From: Comamonadaceae bacterium
GTDB lineage: Bacteria > Pseudomonadota > Gammaproteobacteria > Burkholderiales > Burkholderiaceae_C
Assembly (NCBI GenBank): GCA_947447355.1
Contig: CANFJF010000041.1
Span: 1-32,710, forward strand
Direction of reading: 5' to 3'
Length of the DNA: 32,710 nucleotides
A model generated the notes under the pieces. The model saw nothing but the letters and a program-made list of their open reading frames with translations. It did no database searches and had not been told where the DNA came from. The first letter of the stretch is position 1; each line of letters starts with the position of its first letter. This document shows, piece by piece, positions 22,556 through 31,198 of the stretch. Position numbers and translations under genes: made by a program.

Positions 22556-24058
22556 ATGGTCAATTCAGCATCTACCAGCCTCAAAGGGGCCGTTCACCCC
22601 GTAGACGAAAAACTTCCCACCGGCAAGCTAGCAGCGCTCGGCCTGCAGCATGTGCTGGTAATGTATGCCGGTGCGGTGGCCGTACCCCTTATCGTCGGCC
22701 GCGCCCTCAAACTCAGCCCCGAACAAGTGGCGATGTTGATTTCGGCCGACCTGTTTTGCTGCGGCATCGTGACCTTGATTCAATCCCTGGGTGCGACACA
22801 GTGGTTCGGCATCCGGCTACCCGTGATGATGGGCGTGACTTTTGCCTCGGTTGCACCGATGGTGGCCATGGCCAACAACACGCCGGGTGCAGCAGGCGCG
22901 CAACTGATTTTTGGCGCCATCATCGGCGCGGGCGTGATCTCCATGCTCATCGCGCCGTTGGTCAGCCGCATGCTGCGGTTTTTCCCGCCGGTGGTCACAG
23001 GCACCATCATTGCCGTCATCGGCATCAGCCTGATGCGCATTGGTATCAACTGGATCTTTGGCAACCCATTCGGCCCCACCGCGCCGAGCATCGTCAACCC
23101 TGAGCACGCCAAATGGCTGGCCGATGCCACCTCAGCCGCCGGTGCAGCCATGCCCGCTGCGCCTAAAGGTCTGGCCTTGGTGGCCACGGTACCCAACCCC
23201 AAATATGCAGACCTGACAGGCTTCGGCATTGCGTCACTGGTGCTGCTCTCCATCTTGCTGATCGCCAAGCTGGCCAAAGGATTTGTGGCGAATATCTCGG
23301 TACTGCTCGGCATCGTGATTGGCGGTGTGGTGGCCGCAGCATTGGGCTTGATGAATTTCGACAAAGTCGGCAAAGCCGCCTGGTTCGATGTTGTCTTGCC
23401 GTTTCAGTTTGGCATACCGGTGTTTGACCCGATCTTAATTTTGACGATGACGCTGGTGATGATCGTGGTGATGATCGAGTCCACCGGGATGTTTCTCGCG
23501 CTGGGCGAAATGACCGACCGCAAAGTTGACCGCGCGGCTCTCACCCGCGGCCTGCGAACCGACGGTTTAGGAACGCTCATCGGCGGTATTTTCAACACCT
23601 TTCCATACACCAGCTTTTCACAGAACGTCGGGCTGGTGGCGGTGACAGGCGTGCGCAGTCGCTTTGTCTGCGTGGCTGGCGGCATCATCCTGATCGTGCT
23701 CGGCGTGCTGCCGAAAATGGCGGCATTGATCGAGTCGCTGCCGACCTTTGTGTTGGGCGGTGCGGGCTTGGTGATGTTCGGCATGGTGGCCGCGACCGGC
23801 ATTCGCATTCTGGGCGGCGTTGACTTCAAGAACAACCGCTTCAATGCGCTGGTGGTCGCGATTTCGATCGGTATCGGCATGATCCCGCTGATCGCACCGA
23901 ACTTCAAACAATGGATGCCGCATGACTTGCATCCGCTGATCGAGTCCGGCATCTTGCTGGCATCTGTCAGCGCCGTGCTGCTGAATCTCTTCTTCAATGG
24001 TGCCAAGGAAGACGAAGACGCCGTGAAACGCGCTGCGGGGCAAGCCGACGCGCACTGA
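22556..24058 (+). CDS. NCS2-family purine (xanthine/urate) permease
   Basis: A 500-residue inner-membrane symporter with about 12-14 hydrophobic segments. It carries the NCS2 signature QNVGLVAVTGVRSR and the conserved Glu in VMIESTGMFLALGE. The ATG at 22556 follows a good ribosome-binding site (ACAGGAG). Family members take up xanthine, urate, uracil or similar bases with protons. The neighbouring pathway points to xanthine or urate. The gene follows the M20 gene by 93 bp but has its own promoter region with the GTGTATACAC palindrome. Confidence 0.93.
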   Translation: MVNSASTSLKGAVHPVDEKLPTGKLAALGLQHVLVMYAGAVAVPLIVGRALKLSPEQVAMLISADLFCCGIVTLIQSLGATQWFGIRLPVMMGVTFASVAPMVAMANNTPGAAGAQLIFGAIIGAGVISMLIAPLVSRMLRFFPPVVTGTIIAVIGISLMRIGINWIFGNPFGPTAPSIVNPEHAKWLADATSAAGAAMPAAPKGLALVATVPNPKYADLTGFGIASLVLLSILLIAKLAKGFVANISVLLGIVIGGVVAAALGLMNFDKVGKAAWFDVVLPFQFGIPVFDPILILTMTLVMIVVMIESTGMFLALGEMTDRKVDRAALTRGLRTDGLGTLIGGIFNTFPYTSFSQNVGLVAVTGVRSRFVCVAGGIILIVLGVLPKMAALIESLPTFVLGGAGLVMFGMVAATGIRILGGVDFKNNRFNALVVAISIGIGMIPLIAPNFKQWMPHDLHPLIESGILLASVSAVLLNLFFNGAKEDEDAVKRAAGQADAH

Positions 24059-24191
24059 CGGGACGAGGAGTGGGTTCGGAACCTCAGCCTGCTGGCAGGG
24101 TATATCCGGAGATATTGCGCATCCGGCTGCTCGCCAGAGTGAAAAAGATGACTGAAAATGCGGCATTCCAATGTCAAGTTCGCTTTGGAAT

Positions 24192-24207
24192 TGGCATGCA
24201 TATTGCT
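24192..24207 (+). promoter_or_regulatory. Candidate sigma-54 promoter for the ABC importer
   Basis: TGGCATGCATATTGCT matches the sigma-54 pattern (TGGCAY-R-N4-TTGCW). The invariant GG (24193-24194) and GC (24205-24206) are at the required spacing. Transcription would start near 24218, leaving a leader of about 27 nt before the ATG at 24245. An inverted repeat (ATTCCAA 24165-24171, TTGGAAT 24185-24191) abuts it. Sigma-54 control would fit nitrogen-limited expression; no NtrC site was recognised upstream. Confidence 0.6.
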
Positions 24208-24244
24208 CCACATCAAAGTCATTACTTTTCACCTTGGAAACACC

Positions 24245-25276
24245 ATGAAAACGCGTACTTTCCTGAAAACCGCAGCGGCCTTGACCGCTTTCCTCATGTT
24301 CGGTGCAGCCCAAGCGCAGAACACCCCCATCAAGTTCCAGCTCGACTGGCGCTTTGAAGGACCGGCCGCCTTCTTTTTGACACCTGTCGCCAAAGGCTAT
24401 TTCAAAGCCAACCAACTTGATGTGACGGTCGATGCCGGCAACGGCTCCGGCGGTGCCGTGACCCGGGTGGCCTCAGGTACCTACGACATGGGCTTTGCCG
24501 ATCTGGCCTCCCTCATGGAGTTTCACGCCAACAACCCCGACGCGCCGAACAAGCCCGTCGCCGTGATGGTGGTCTACAACAACACGCCGGCTTCGGTCAT
24601 GTCACTGAAAAAATCCGGCATCAAAACGCCGGCCGATTTGAATGGCAAGAAACTTGGCGCGCCCGTGTTTGACGCCGGTCGGCGCGCTTTCCCGATTTTT
24701 GCCAAAGCCAACAACGTCAGTGGCTTCCAGTGGATCAGCATGGACCCGCCCCTGCGTGAAACCATGCTGGCCCGCGGTGATGTAGACGCCATCACCGGCT
24801 TCACCTTCACCTCGTTGCTGAACCTTGAAGCACGCGGTGTCAAGGCTGAAGATGTCGCCATCCTGCCCTACGCTGACTTCGGCGTGAAGATGTATGGCAA
24901 CGTCATCATTGCGTCGCCCAAGCTGATCAAAGAAAATCCCGCCGCCGTCAAGGCCTTCCTGAAAGCCTTCGCCAAAGGCGCCAAAGACGTGATGGCCAAC
25001 CCGGCAGCCGCCATCAACGACGTCAAAGCGCGTGACGGCATCATCAACGTGCCTTTGGAAGTACGCCGCCTGCAGCTGGCCATTGACACTGTGATCAACA
25101 GTCCTGACGCCCGGGCTGAAGGCTTTGGTCAGCTCAAAGGACCACGCCTGTCGCTGATGGCGTCGCAAGTGTCTGATGCCTTTGGCACCAAAACCCGCGT
25201 CAACCCGGACGCCGTCTGGAACGGCAGCATGCTGCCCAGCGCCGCTGAACTGAACGTTTTGCCAGCCAAGCGCTGA
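24245..25276 (+). CDS. ABC importer periplasmic binding protein (NMT1/THI5-like, NitT/TauT type)
   Basis: A 343-residue secreted binding protein. The signal peptide ends at AAQAQ, and the mature start NTPIKFQLDWRFEGPAAFF(L)TPVAKGYF is typical of NMT1/THI5-like proteins that bind pyrimidine, purine-derived or sulfonate ligands. The chosen ATG at 24245 follows GGAAACACC. It is followed by its ATPase (13 bp) and permease (4-bp overlap), giving a complete importer. The ligand is not readable from sequence; the purine locus upstream and the candidate sigma-54 promoter suggest a nitrogenous compound. Confidence 0.88.
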   Translation: MKTRTFLKTAAALTAFLMFGAAQAQNTPIKFQLDWRFEGPAAFFLTPVAKGYFKANQLDVTVDAGNGSGGAVTRVASGTYDMGFADLASLMEFHANNPDAPNKPVAVMVVYNNTPASVMSLKKSGIKTPADLNGKKLGAPVFDAGRRAFPIFAKANNVSGFQWISMDPPLRETMLARGDVDAITGFTFTSLLNLEARGVKAEDVAILPYADFGVKMYGNVIIASPKLIKENPAAVKAFLKAFAKGAKDVMANPAAAINDVKARDGIINVPLEVRRLQLAIDTVINSPDARAEGFGQLKGPRLSLMASQVSDAFGTKTRVNPDAVWNGSMLPSAAELNVLPAKR

Positions 25277-25289
25277 AAACGGATTCATC

Positions 25290-26138
25290 TTGAATTCACC
25301 CCCTACACCGGACAGCTTTGTCGATTTTCAGGACGTCTGGCTGGCTTACAACGATGAACTGCTGGCGCAACAAAACTTCGCAGTAGAAGCCATTGACCTG
25401 CAAGTCCGGCAAGGCGAATTCATCGCCATCGTCGGCCCATCGGGTTGCGGCAAATCCACCTTCATGAAGCTCACGACCGGTTTGAAAATGCCGTCCAAAG
25501 GTCGCATCATGATTGATGGCTCACCTGTCACCGGTCCGCTGAAAATTTCCGGCATGGCATTTCAAGCGCCGTCGCTGCTGCCTTGGCGCACCACAGTCGA
25601 CAACGTGTTGTTGCCGCTGGAAATCGTCGAACCGTTTCGCAGCAACTTCAAAGCCAAGCGCAAAGAATACGAAGAACGCGCGCGCAAGCTGCTGCAAAAA
25701 GTCGGCCTGGCCGGCTACGAAGACAAATTTCCGTGGCAACTGTCGGGTGGCATGCAACAGCGCGTGAGCATTTGCCGCGCCTTGATTCATGAACCCAAAA
25801 TGCTGCTGCTGGACGAGCCCTTTGGTGCGCTTGACGCCTTCACCCGCGAAGAGCTGTGGTGCATCTTGCGCGACCTTTGGACTGAGCAGCGTTTCAACGT
25901 CATTTTGGTCACGCACGACCTGCGCGAGTCGGTCTTTTTAGCCGACACCGTGTATGTGATGAGCAAGAGCCCCGGCCGCTTTGTGGTCAAACGTGAAATT
26001 GATCTGCCGCGTCCGCGAGATCTCGAGGTAACCTACACCAAAGAGTTTTCAGACATCGTTCACGAGCTGCGAGGCCACATTGGGGCCATTCGCAGCACCA
26101 GCGTGGCAGACGCTGCGACCAAGGCCGGTGCCGCATGA
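25290..26138 (+). CDS. ABC importer ATP-binding protein (NitT/TauT type)
   Basis: A 282-residue ATPase of the SsuB/TauB/NrtD group. Walker A is GPSGCGKST, the signature is LSGGMQQRVSICRAL, and Walker B is MLLLDEPFGALDAFTRE, followed by the switch His in VTHDLRES. It starts with TTG at 25290, 13 bp after the binding-protein stop. The C-terminal 40 residues (LRGHIGAIRSTSVADAATKAGAA) are longer than minimal members. Its stop overlaps the permease start. Confidence 0.93.
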   Translation: MNSPPTPDSFVDFQDVWLAYNDELLAQQNFAVEAIDLQVRQGEFIAIVGPSGCGKSTFMKLTTGLKMPSKGRIMIDGSPVTGPLKISGMAFQAPSLLPWRTTVDNVLLPLEIVEPFRSNFKAKRKEYEERARKLLQKVGLAGYEDKFPWQLSGGMQQRVSICRALIHEPKMLLLDEPFGALDAFTREELWCILRDLWTEQRFNVILVTHDLRESVFLADTVYVMSKSPGRFVVKREIDLPRPRDLEVTYTKEFSDIVHELRGHIGAIRSTSVADAATKAGAA

Positions 26139-26905
26139 TGACTTCAAAAAAATTAGAGCGCTGGTCGCCGTTTATCCTGCTGGCGCTGCTGGTCGGATTG
26201 TGGGAACTAGTGTGCGTGGGCTTCAGCATCCCTGAGTTCATTTTTCCGGCACCCACGCAAATTGCGCAGGCGCTGGGCGAGTTCTCAGGCCCTATCGCCG
26301 AAGCCGCCTGGAAAACCTTCTGGGTCACCATGGTCGGCTTTGGCCTGTCCATCGTGGTCGGTGTGCTGCTGGGATTTTTGGTCGGTTCGTCTCGCCTCGC
26401 CTATGCCGCCATTTACCCTCTATTGGTCGCCTTCAACGCCGTGCCCAAGGCGGCGATTGTGCCGATCTTGATTGTCTGGTTTGGCATTGGTGTGGGGCCC
26501 GGAATTTTGACGGCCTTTCTAATCTCGTTTTTCCCGATCACCGTCAACATGGCGACCGGCCTCGCCACGCTGGAACCCGAACTTGAAGACGTGCTGCGCG
26601 TGCTCGGTGCCAAGCGCCTTGACGTGTTGATCAAAGTCGGCCTGCCACGCTCCATGCCCTATTTCTACGGCTCGCTCAAAGTCTCCATCACCTTGGCCTT
26701 TGTCGGCACTGTATTGGCCGAAATGACCGCCGGTGACTCAGGCATTGGTTACCTCATGCAAAGCGCTGGCTCGCAACAGCGACTGGCGCTGGCCTTTGCG
26801 GGTTTGATCGTCATCGGCGCGATGGCCATGCTTATGTATGAGCTGTTCAGTGCCGTTGAAAAGCACACGACGGCTTGGGCGCATCGGGGCTCGCAGAGTC
26901 ATTGA
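26135..26905 (+). CDS. ABC importer permease (NitT/TauT type)
   Basis: A 256-residue inner-membrane permease of the BPD_transp_1 type with about six hydrophobic segments. The EAA loop, which contacts the ATPase, is visible as LEDVLRVLGAKRLDVLIKVGLPRSMPYFYGSLK. ATGA overlap with the ATPase gene shows coupling. It most likely forms a homodimer, as only one permease gene is present. Confidence 0.93.
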   Translation: MMTSKKLERWSPFILLALLVGLWELVCVGFSIPEFIFPAPTQIAQALGEFSGPIAEAAWKTFWVTMVGFGLSIVVGVLLGFLVGSSRLAYAAIYPLLVAFNAVPKAAIVPILIVWFGIGVGPGILTAFLISFFPITVNMATGLATLEPELEDVLRVLGAKRLDVLIKVGLPRSMPYFYGSLKVSITLAFVGTVLAEMTAGDSGIGYLMQSAGSQQRLALAFAGLIVIGAMAMLMYELFSAVEKHTTAWAHRGSQSH

Positions 26906-26967
26906 AGCATCATTTTTTAGGCTGTTTTGACTGACCCATTTTGACGTGATGGCAAGCAAAGAATGCC

Positions 26968-27136
26968 CGTCACTGCGAGCCAAATTTCCGTCACTGCGAG
27001 CGCAGCGCGGCAGTCCATCACCGCGCGGCTCAAAGATGGATGGCCGCGCTTCGCTCGCCATGACGGGGTCATAGAAAGCCGCGCTTCGCTCGTCATGACG
27101 GATCCGTGGCTGGCCGCGCTTCGCTCGCCACGACCG
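26968..27136. repeat. Cluster of five REP-like palindromic repeats
   Basis: The core CGTCACTGCGAGC or its complement, with GCGCTTCGCTCG, occurs at about 26968, 26988, 27038, 27077 and 27108. The first two are in one orientation and the last three in the other. The copies can pair into hairpins after the ABC permease stop. The same family occurs at 31935-32004. Such repeats usually stabilise mRNA ends or act as REP/RAYT-type sequences; no RAYT gene is in the window. The rest of 26906-27262 holds no recognised gene. Confidence 0.82.
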
Positions 27137-27262
27137 GTTGTGTAGCCTCAAGGCATGCAATGTCGCGGCGCATTTCGCGCCCCTTACTTCCAGCAGCTTT
27201 CCATGTCCACCTATTGGACATGCCCCTGTTTTTCTTGAACAGTGAGGTGAGAATTTACCGTC

Positions 27263-27979
27263 ATGCATGACCCCATCCAATTCCAGCAGCAAGATGCCAT
27301 CGCGACCATCACGATCAACCGGGCTGAGGCCAGTAACCGGCTGACGAACCCGATGGCCTTGGCGCTGGCGGCGGCACTGGACCAGGCCTCCGGTTGCCGT
27401 GTGATTCTGCTGCGCGCTGCGGGCAGCGACTTTTGTTTGGGCCGCGAGATTGAACCACCCGCGCCGGGTGCCGGCGTCAATGCGTTGGATGTGTTGCGTG
27501 ACGATGCCGGCCCCATCGTCGCCTTGTATGAAGCGCTGCGGCGCTGCGATCAACCCATCGTCGGCTTGGTCAATGGCCGCGCCTGGGGCATTGGTCTGGT
27601 GCTCGCCGCTGTGTGCGACCTGACGATCGCCGCCGAAGGCAGCAGCTTTCGCTTGCGTGAACTCGATCGGGGCATTCCGCCCTGCATCGCCATGGCACCC
27701 TTGCTAGACCGCATGCCAACCAAAACCATCGCGCACTTGGTTTACACCGCCGACGAAGTGGACACCCAGTGGGCTTTGAGCGCTGGCGTCTTGAGTCAAG
27801 TCTGCGCAGCCGACCAACTGGAGGCGCAAGGCCGCGCAGCCGCTGAAAGGTTGATTGGTTTCCCCTCAGACGCGGTCAGAGCGGTAAAGCAATATTTAGC
27901 AACAGCACCCAGATTCAACGAGAGCAACGCCGTTTTGTATGGCGCGAGCTTGCTGGGAAATGTGCTCGGTTCACGCTGA
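27263..27979 (+). CDS. Enoyl-CoA hydratase/isomerase (crotonase) family protein
   Basis: A 238-residue crotonase-fold protein. Conserved parts are IATITINRAEASNRLTNPM, ILLRAAGSDFCLGREI (first oxyanion-hole region), QPIVGLVNGRAWGIGLVLAAVCDLTIAA (second), and FRLRELDRGIPP. The first oxyanion segment has FCLGRE where hydratases have FxAGxD, so the true reaction may not be enoyl-CoA hydration. It is followed by a Bug-type binding protein and an alpha/beta hydrolase, and the three may serve degradation of an organic acid or ester. Confidence 0.85.
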   Translation: MHDPIQFQQQDAIATITINRAEASNRLTNPMALALAAALDQASGCRVILLRAAGSDFCLGREIEPPAPGAGVNALDVLRDDAGPIVALYEALRRCDQPIVGLVNGRAWGIGLVLAAVCDLTIAAEGSSFRLRELDRGIPPCIAMAPLLDRMPTKTIAHLVYTADEVDTQWALSAGVLSQVCAADQLEAQGRAAAERLIGFPSDAVRAVKQYLATAPRFNESNAVLYGASLLGNVLGSR

Positions 27980-28021
27980 TTTTTTCGCCCTCCATCCATG
28001 AAAACCTCCATGAGGCGCCCC

Positions 28022-28990
28022 ATGAAAAAACTGTCTGCTTGCTTTTTTTCCACACTGGCGTTCAGCCTGGTGTGCATGGCACCGGCGTCAGCAGCTTACC
28101 CCGACAAGCCGGTCAAAATTTTGGTGGGATTTCCAGCAGGCACGACCGGTGACTTGATCGTGCGACTGCTCGCGCCTAAGCTGGGAGAAGGCCTCGGCCA
28201 ACCGGTGGTGGTTGAAAATCGCACCGGGGCGGGCAGCAGCATCGCGGCCGAAGCCGTCGCTCGCGCACCTGCCGACGGCTACACCTTGCTTTTGAGTACG
28301 ACCGCCAACGTCATCAATCAAAACGTTTCCGCGAATCTGAAGTTTGATTTCGCCCGCGATTTAGCACCCGTCATGTTGATCGGTGAGAACCCCGTACTAC
28401 TGGTCACCGCAGCTGCAGATCCATCCAACAACGTCGCGGCATTGATGGCTGCCGCCAAGGCCACGCCCGGCAAGATGACCTTCGCGTCATCAGGCAATGG
28501 CACCTTCACACATCTGTACGGCGAACTATTCAATCAAACCGCCGGCATCAAGCTGAACCACGTGCCCTACCGCGGCAGCACACAAACCATCACCGACGTG
28601 ATGACAGGGCTGGTGACGGTGTCGTTTGCGCCCGCAACGCCTGTGATGGGCCAAATCAAGGCGGGGAAACTCAAGGCCTTGGCGGTGATTGGCCGAGGGC
28701 GCATGCCTGCCCTGCCCGACGTTCCCACGTTCGCAGAGGCGGGTGTCAACGGCTTCAGTTCCGCTTTGTGGTTTGGACTCAACGCACCCGCAGGAACGCC
28801 TGCCGACGTGTTGGAGAAACTCAGCGCCCAACTCCGGCGCGTGCTCGAATTGCCAGACATCAAAGCGCAGTTTGCAGCGCAAAGCATCTTCATCCTGGGC
28901 GACGGTCCGGCCAAGTTCGGCGAGCAAATTGCACGGGAGAATGCCCAATGGGCGCGCATCGTCAAAGCCGCTGACATCAAAGGCGAATAA
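28022..28990 (+). CDS. Bug/TTT-type tripartite tricarboxylate transporter binding protein
   Basis: A 322-residue secreted solute receptor. The signal peptide (CFFSTLAFSLVCMAPASA) is followed by YPDKPVKILVGFPAGTTGDLIVRLLAPKL, the hallmark of the Bug family, and by VVENRTGAGSSIAAEAVARAPADGYTLLL. An ATG at 27998 is in frame but has no ribosome-binding site, whereas GAGG at 28011-28014 serves the ATG at 28022. No TctA or TctB membrane genes are adjacent, as is common for Bug proteins in Burkholderiales. The ligand is unknown. Confidence 0.92.
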   Translation: MKKLSACFFSTLAFSLVCMAPASAAYPDKPVKILVGFPAGTTGDLIVRLLAPKLGEGLGQPVVVENRTGAGSSIAAEAVARAPADGYTLLLSTTANVINQNVSANLKFDFARDLAPVMLIGENPVLLVTAAADPSNNVAALMAAAKATPGKMTFASSGNGTFTHLYGELFNQTAGIKLNHVPYRGSTQTITDVMTGLVTVSFAPATPVMGQIKAGKLKALAVIGRGRMPALPDVPTFAEAGVNGFSSALWFGLNAPAGTPADVLEKLSAQLRRVLELPDIKAQFAAQSIFILGDGPAKFGEQIARENAQWARIVKAADIKGE

Positions 28991-29012
28991 GTCCTTAAAA
29001 ACCGGAGAACCC

Positions 29013-29771
29013 ATGATTGCCTATGAACTCATTGGAAACGGACCCGTGCCTGTGTTAGTTCTGCATGGCTGGTTTGGTGACCACAGCATCTGGAAACCCA
29101 GCTACGCGCTGCTGGACACAGCGCGCTTCACTTACGCCTTTGTGGACTACCGAGGCTATGGCGCGTCCAGAGACATAGCCGGTCCGCACACCATGGCTCA
29201 GATGGCAGCAGACGCTCTGGAAGTAGCGGATGCCCTCGGCTGGCAACGGTTCTCGGTGGTCGGCCACTCGATGGGCGGCATGGCGGCGCAGCGCTTGGCC
29301 ATCAATGCACCGGAACGCGTCGCGGCCTTGGTAGGCGTCACACCGGTGCCCGCGTGCGGCGCGAAACTCCCGCCAGACGTGATGGCCTTTTTTGAATCCG
29401 CCGCAACCAATGACCAGGCAGCGGCGGGCGTGGTTGAAACATCGCTGGGTCAGCGGCACACGCCGGCGCTGTGCCAATTGATTTTGAAGCTCAAACGCGA
29501 CACCGTCGATGCGGGTGTTTTCAGCGACTACCTGAAGGCCTTCACGCAAACCGACTTCTCTGCTGACGCAGCCCGTTTGACCTGCCCGCTGCTGGTCTTG
29601 ATTGGTCAGCATGACGGCGGTGTCAGTGAAGACATGGCCCGCGCTGTTTACCCTTCGCTTTATCCGCATGTTGTCATCGATATCTTGCCCAATGCAGGGC
29701 ATTACCCGATGGTCGAAACACCGGCTTATTTGGTGATGGTCATGGAGCGATTTTTAAGTGCCCATGCCTGA
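29013..29771 (+). CDS. Alpha/beta hydrolase
   Basis: A 252-residue alpha/beta-fold hydrolase. The oxyanion segment is VLHGWFGD, the nucleophile elbow GHSMGG has Ser86, the acid is in LVLIGQHDGG, and the catalytic His is in NAGHYPMVE. A CGGAG ribosome-binding site precedes the ATG. It follows the Bug binding protein by 22 bp and is probably in the same operon. The substrate (an ester, enol-lactone or C-C bond) is not evident. Confidence 0.88.
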   Translation: MIAYELIGNGPVPVLVLHGWFGDHSIWKPSYALLDTARFTYAFVDYRGYGASRDIAGPHTMAQMAADALEVADALGWQRFSVVGHSMGGMAAQRLAINAPERVAALVGVTPVPACGAKLPPDVMAFFESAATNDQAAAGVVETSLGQRHTPALCQLILKLKRDTVDAGVFSDYLKAFTQTDFSADAARLTCPLLVLIGQHDGGVSEDMARAVYPSLYPHVVIDILPNAGHYPMVETPAYLVMVMERFLSAHA

Positions 29772-29800
29772 AGGGCTGGCAGCACGTAAACTGCCAAGCC

Positions 29801-30631
29801 ATGACTTGGCACGCCTCACTTCAACTTGACTATTCACTGAGTGCCGAACGAACGGTGGCGCACTTTCGCCACAGCGGGCCGCTGCGCATTTTGCAAAGCC
29901 TATACCCGGAGGGCGACAGCGTTTGCCACAATGTGCTGGTGCACCCACCCGGCGGACTGGTCGGTGGCGACACATTGGACATTCGAGCCTCCGTTGCCAG
30001 TGGCGCGCATGGGCTGGTGACAACGCCGGGTGCCACACGTTTTTACCGTTCGCTCGGTGAGCACGCTTTACAGCGCGCCCATGTGACTTTGGCTGCACAA
30101 GCGCGGCTGGAATGGCTGCCGCTAGAAGCGCTGTGCTACAGCGGTTGCCTTGCAGAAAACCGGCTCACCATGGACCTCGCACCGGGCGCAGAGATGATGG
30201 GCTGGGATGTCACAGCACTGGGCTTGCCCAACGCGGGGCTGCCGTTTGTCGAGGGCAGTTTTAACCAACACATCGAACTACCCGGCATTTGGCTGGAGCG
30301 GGCACGGCTGGCCGCGCACGACGAACTGCTGCTGAACAACCCGCTGGGCTTGGCTGGGCATCGCTGCATGGCGACCCTGTTTTTTGCAGCCGGTAGCCGG
30401 CTAGACCGCAAGCGGCGACAAGCCGCACTCGAAGTGGCGCGACAAGTCCTTGAGCCGCACAGCCTACAGCCAACGGCCGGCGCCACCAGCCCGAACGAGC
30501 AGGTGGTGGTGGTGCGTGTGCTGGCCCCCGTGGTGGAGCCGGCCATGGATTTACTCAAACAAGTGTGGCGCGCTTGGCGTCTGCATTTTTGGCAGCTAGA
30601 GGCGCCCAACCCAAGAATCTGGTCGGTATAA
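29801..30631 (+). CDS. ureD: Urease accessory protein UreD
   Basis: A 276-residue UreD, the chaperone that holds apo-urease during nickel insertion by UreFG. Signatures are HNVLVHPPGGLVGGDTLD and TTPGATRFYRS, both strongly conserved. It would help activate urease for splitting urea from purine breakdown or from the Urt importer. No ureA, ureB or ureC gene follows here. It is read in the opposite direction to urtD and urtE, with slyD between. Confidence 0.93.
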   Translation: MTWHASLQLDYSLSAERTVAHFRHSGPLRILQSLYPEGDSVCHNVLVHPPGGLVGGDTLDIRASVASGAHGLVTTPGATRFYRSLGEHALQRAHVTLAAQARLEWLPLEALCYSGCLAENRLTMDLAPGAEMMGWDVTALGLPNAGLPFVEGSFNQHIELPGIWLERARLAAHDELLLNNPLGLAGHRCMATLFFAAGSRLDRKRRQAALEVARQVLEPHSLQPTAGATSPNEQVVVVRVLAPVVEPAMDLLKQVWRAWRLHFWQLEAPNPRIWSV

Positions 30632-30720
30632 AGCGCTGTTATTAGCCGTCATGCGGGAAGCCGCCAGAGGCGCGACAATATCGGCTGCAAAAAATATCTG
30701 CCAACTTACTCAAGCACACC

Positions 30721-31197
30721 ATGAAGATCGAAAAAAACTCCGCCGTGACCTTGCGCTTCAAAGTCACCGACAGCCTCGGCAAAGTCGTTGAAGAAAGCAA
30801 AGAACCGATGGTTTACCTGCACGGCGGGTACGGCAACACCTTGCCCAAGATTGAAGAAGCCTTGGACGGCCAAGTCACCGGCTTCAAAACCACACTCGAC
30901 CTGTCAGCGGCTGACGCCTTTGGCGTACGCGACGAAGGCTTGGTACAAACCATTCCTAAAACGCAGTTCCCGCCCGGCGTCAAGGTGGGTGGACAACTTG
31001 AAGGCCATGGCGACGATGGCCGCATGCATGTCTTCACCGTCATGAAGATCAAGGGCGACACTGTCTTGCTGGACGGCAACCACCCGCTCGCCGGTAAAGA
31101 CCTGTGTTTCAACATCGCCGTGATGGATGTGCGCGCCGCCTCAGAAGAAGAGATCGCGCACGGCCATGTGCACGGCGCACACGGTCACCAACACTGA
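30721..31197 (+). CDS. slyD: FKBP-type peptidyl-prolyl isomerase, SlyD-like
   Basis: A 158-residue two-domain FKBP of the SlyD group. The FKBP parts (VTLRFKVTDSLGKVVEESKE near the start and NHPLAGKDLCFNIAVMDVRAA near the end) enclose an inserted flap domain (FPPGVKVGGQLEGHGDDGRMHVFTVMKIKGDTVLLD). The C-terminal tail is His-rich (AHGHVHGAHGHQH) and can bind nickel. SlyD supplies nickel to metalloenzymes in E. coli, so a place beside ureD may be meaningful. It ends 1 bp before the convergent urtE stop. Confidence 0.9.
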   Translation: MKIEKNSAVTLRFKVTDSLGKVVEESKEPMVYLHGGYGNTLPKIEEALDGQVTGFKTTLDLSAADAFGVRDEGLVQTIPKTQFPPGVKVGGQLEGHGDDGRMHVFTVMKIKGDTVLLDGNHPLAGKDLCFNIAVMDVRAASEEEIAHGHVHGAHGHQH

Positions 31198-31198
31198 G

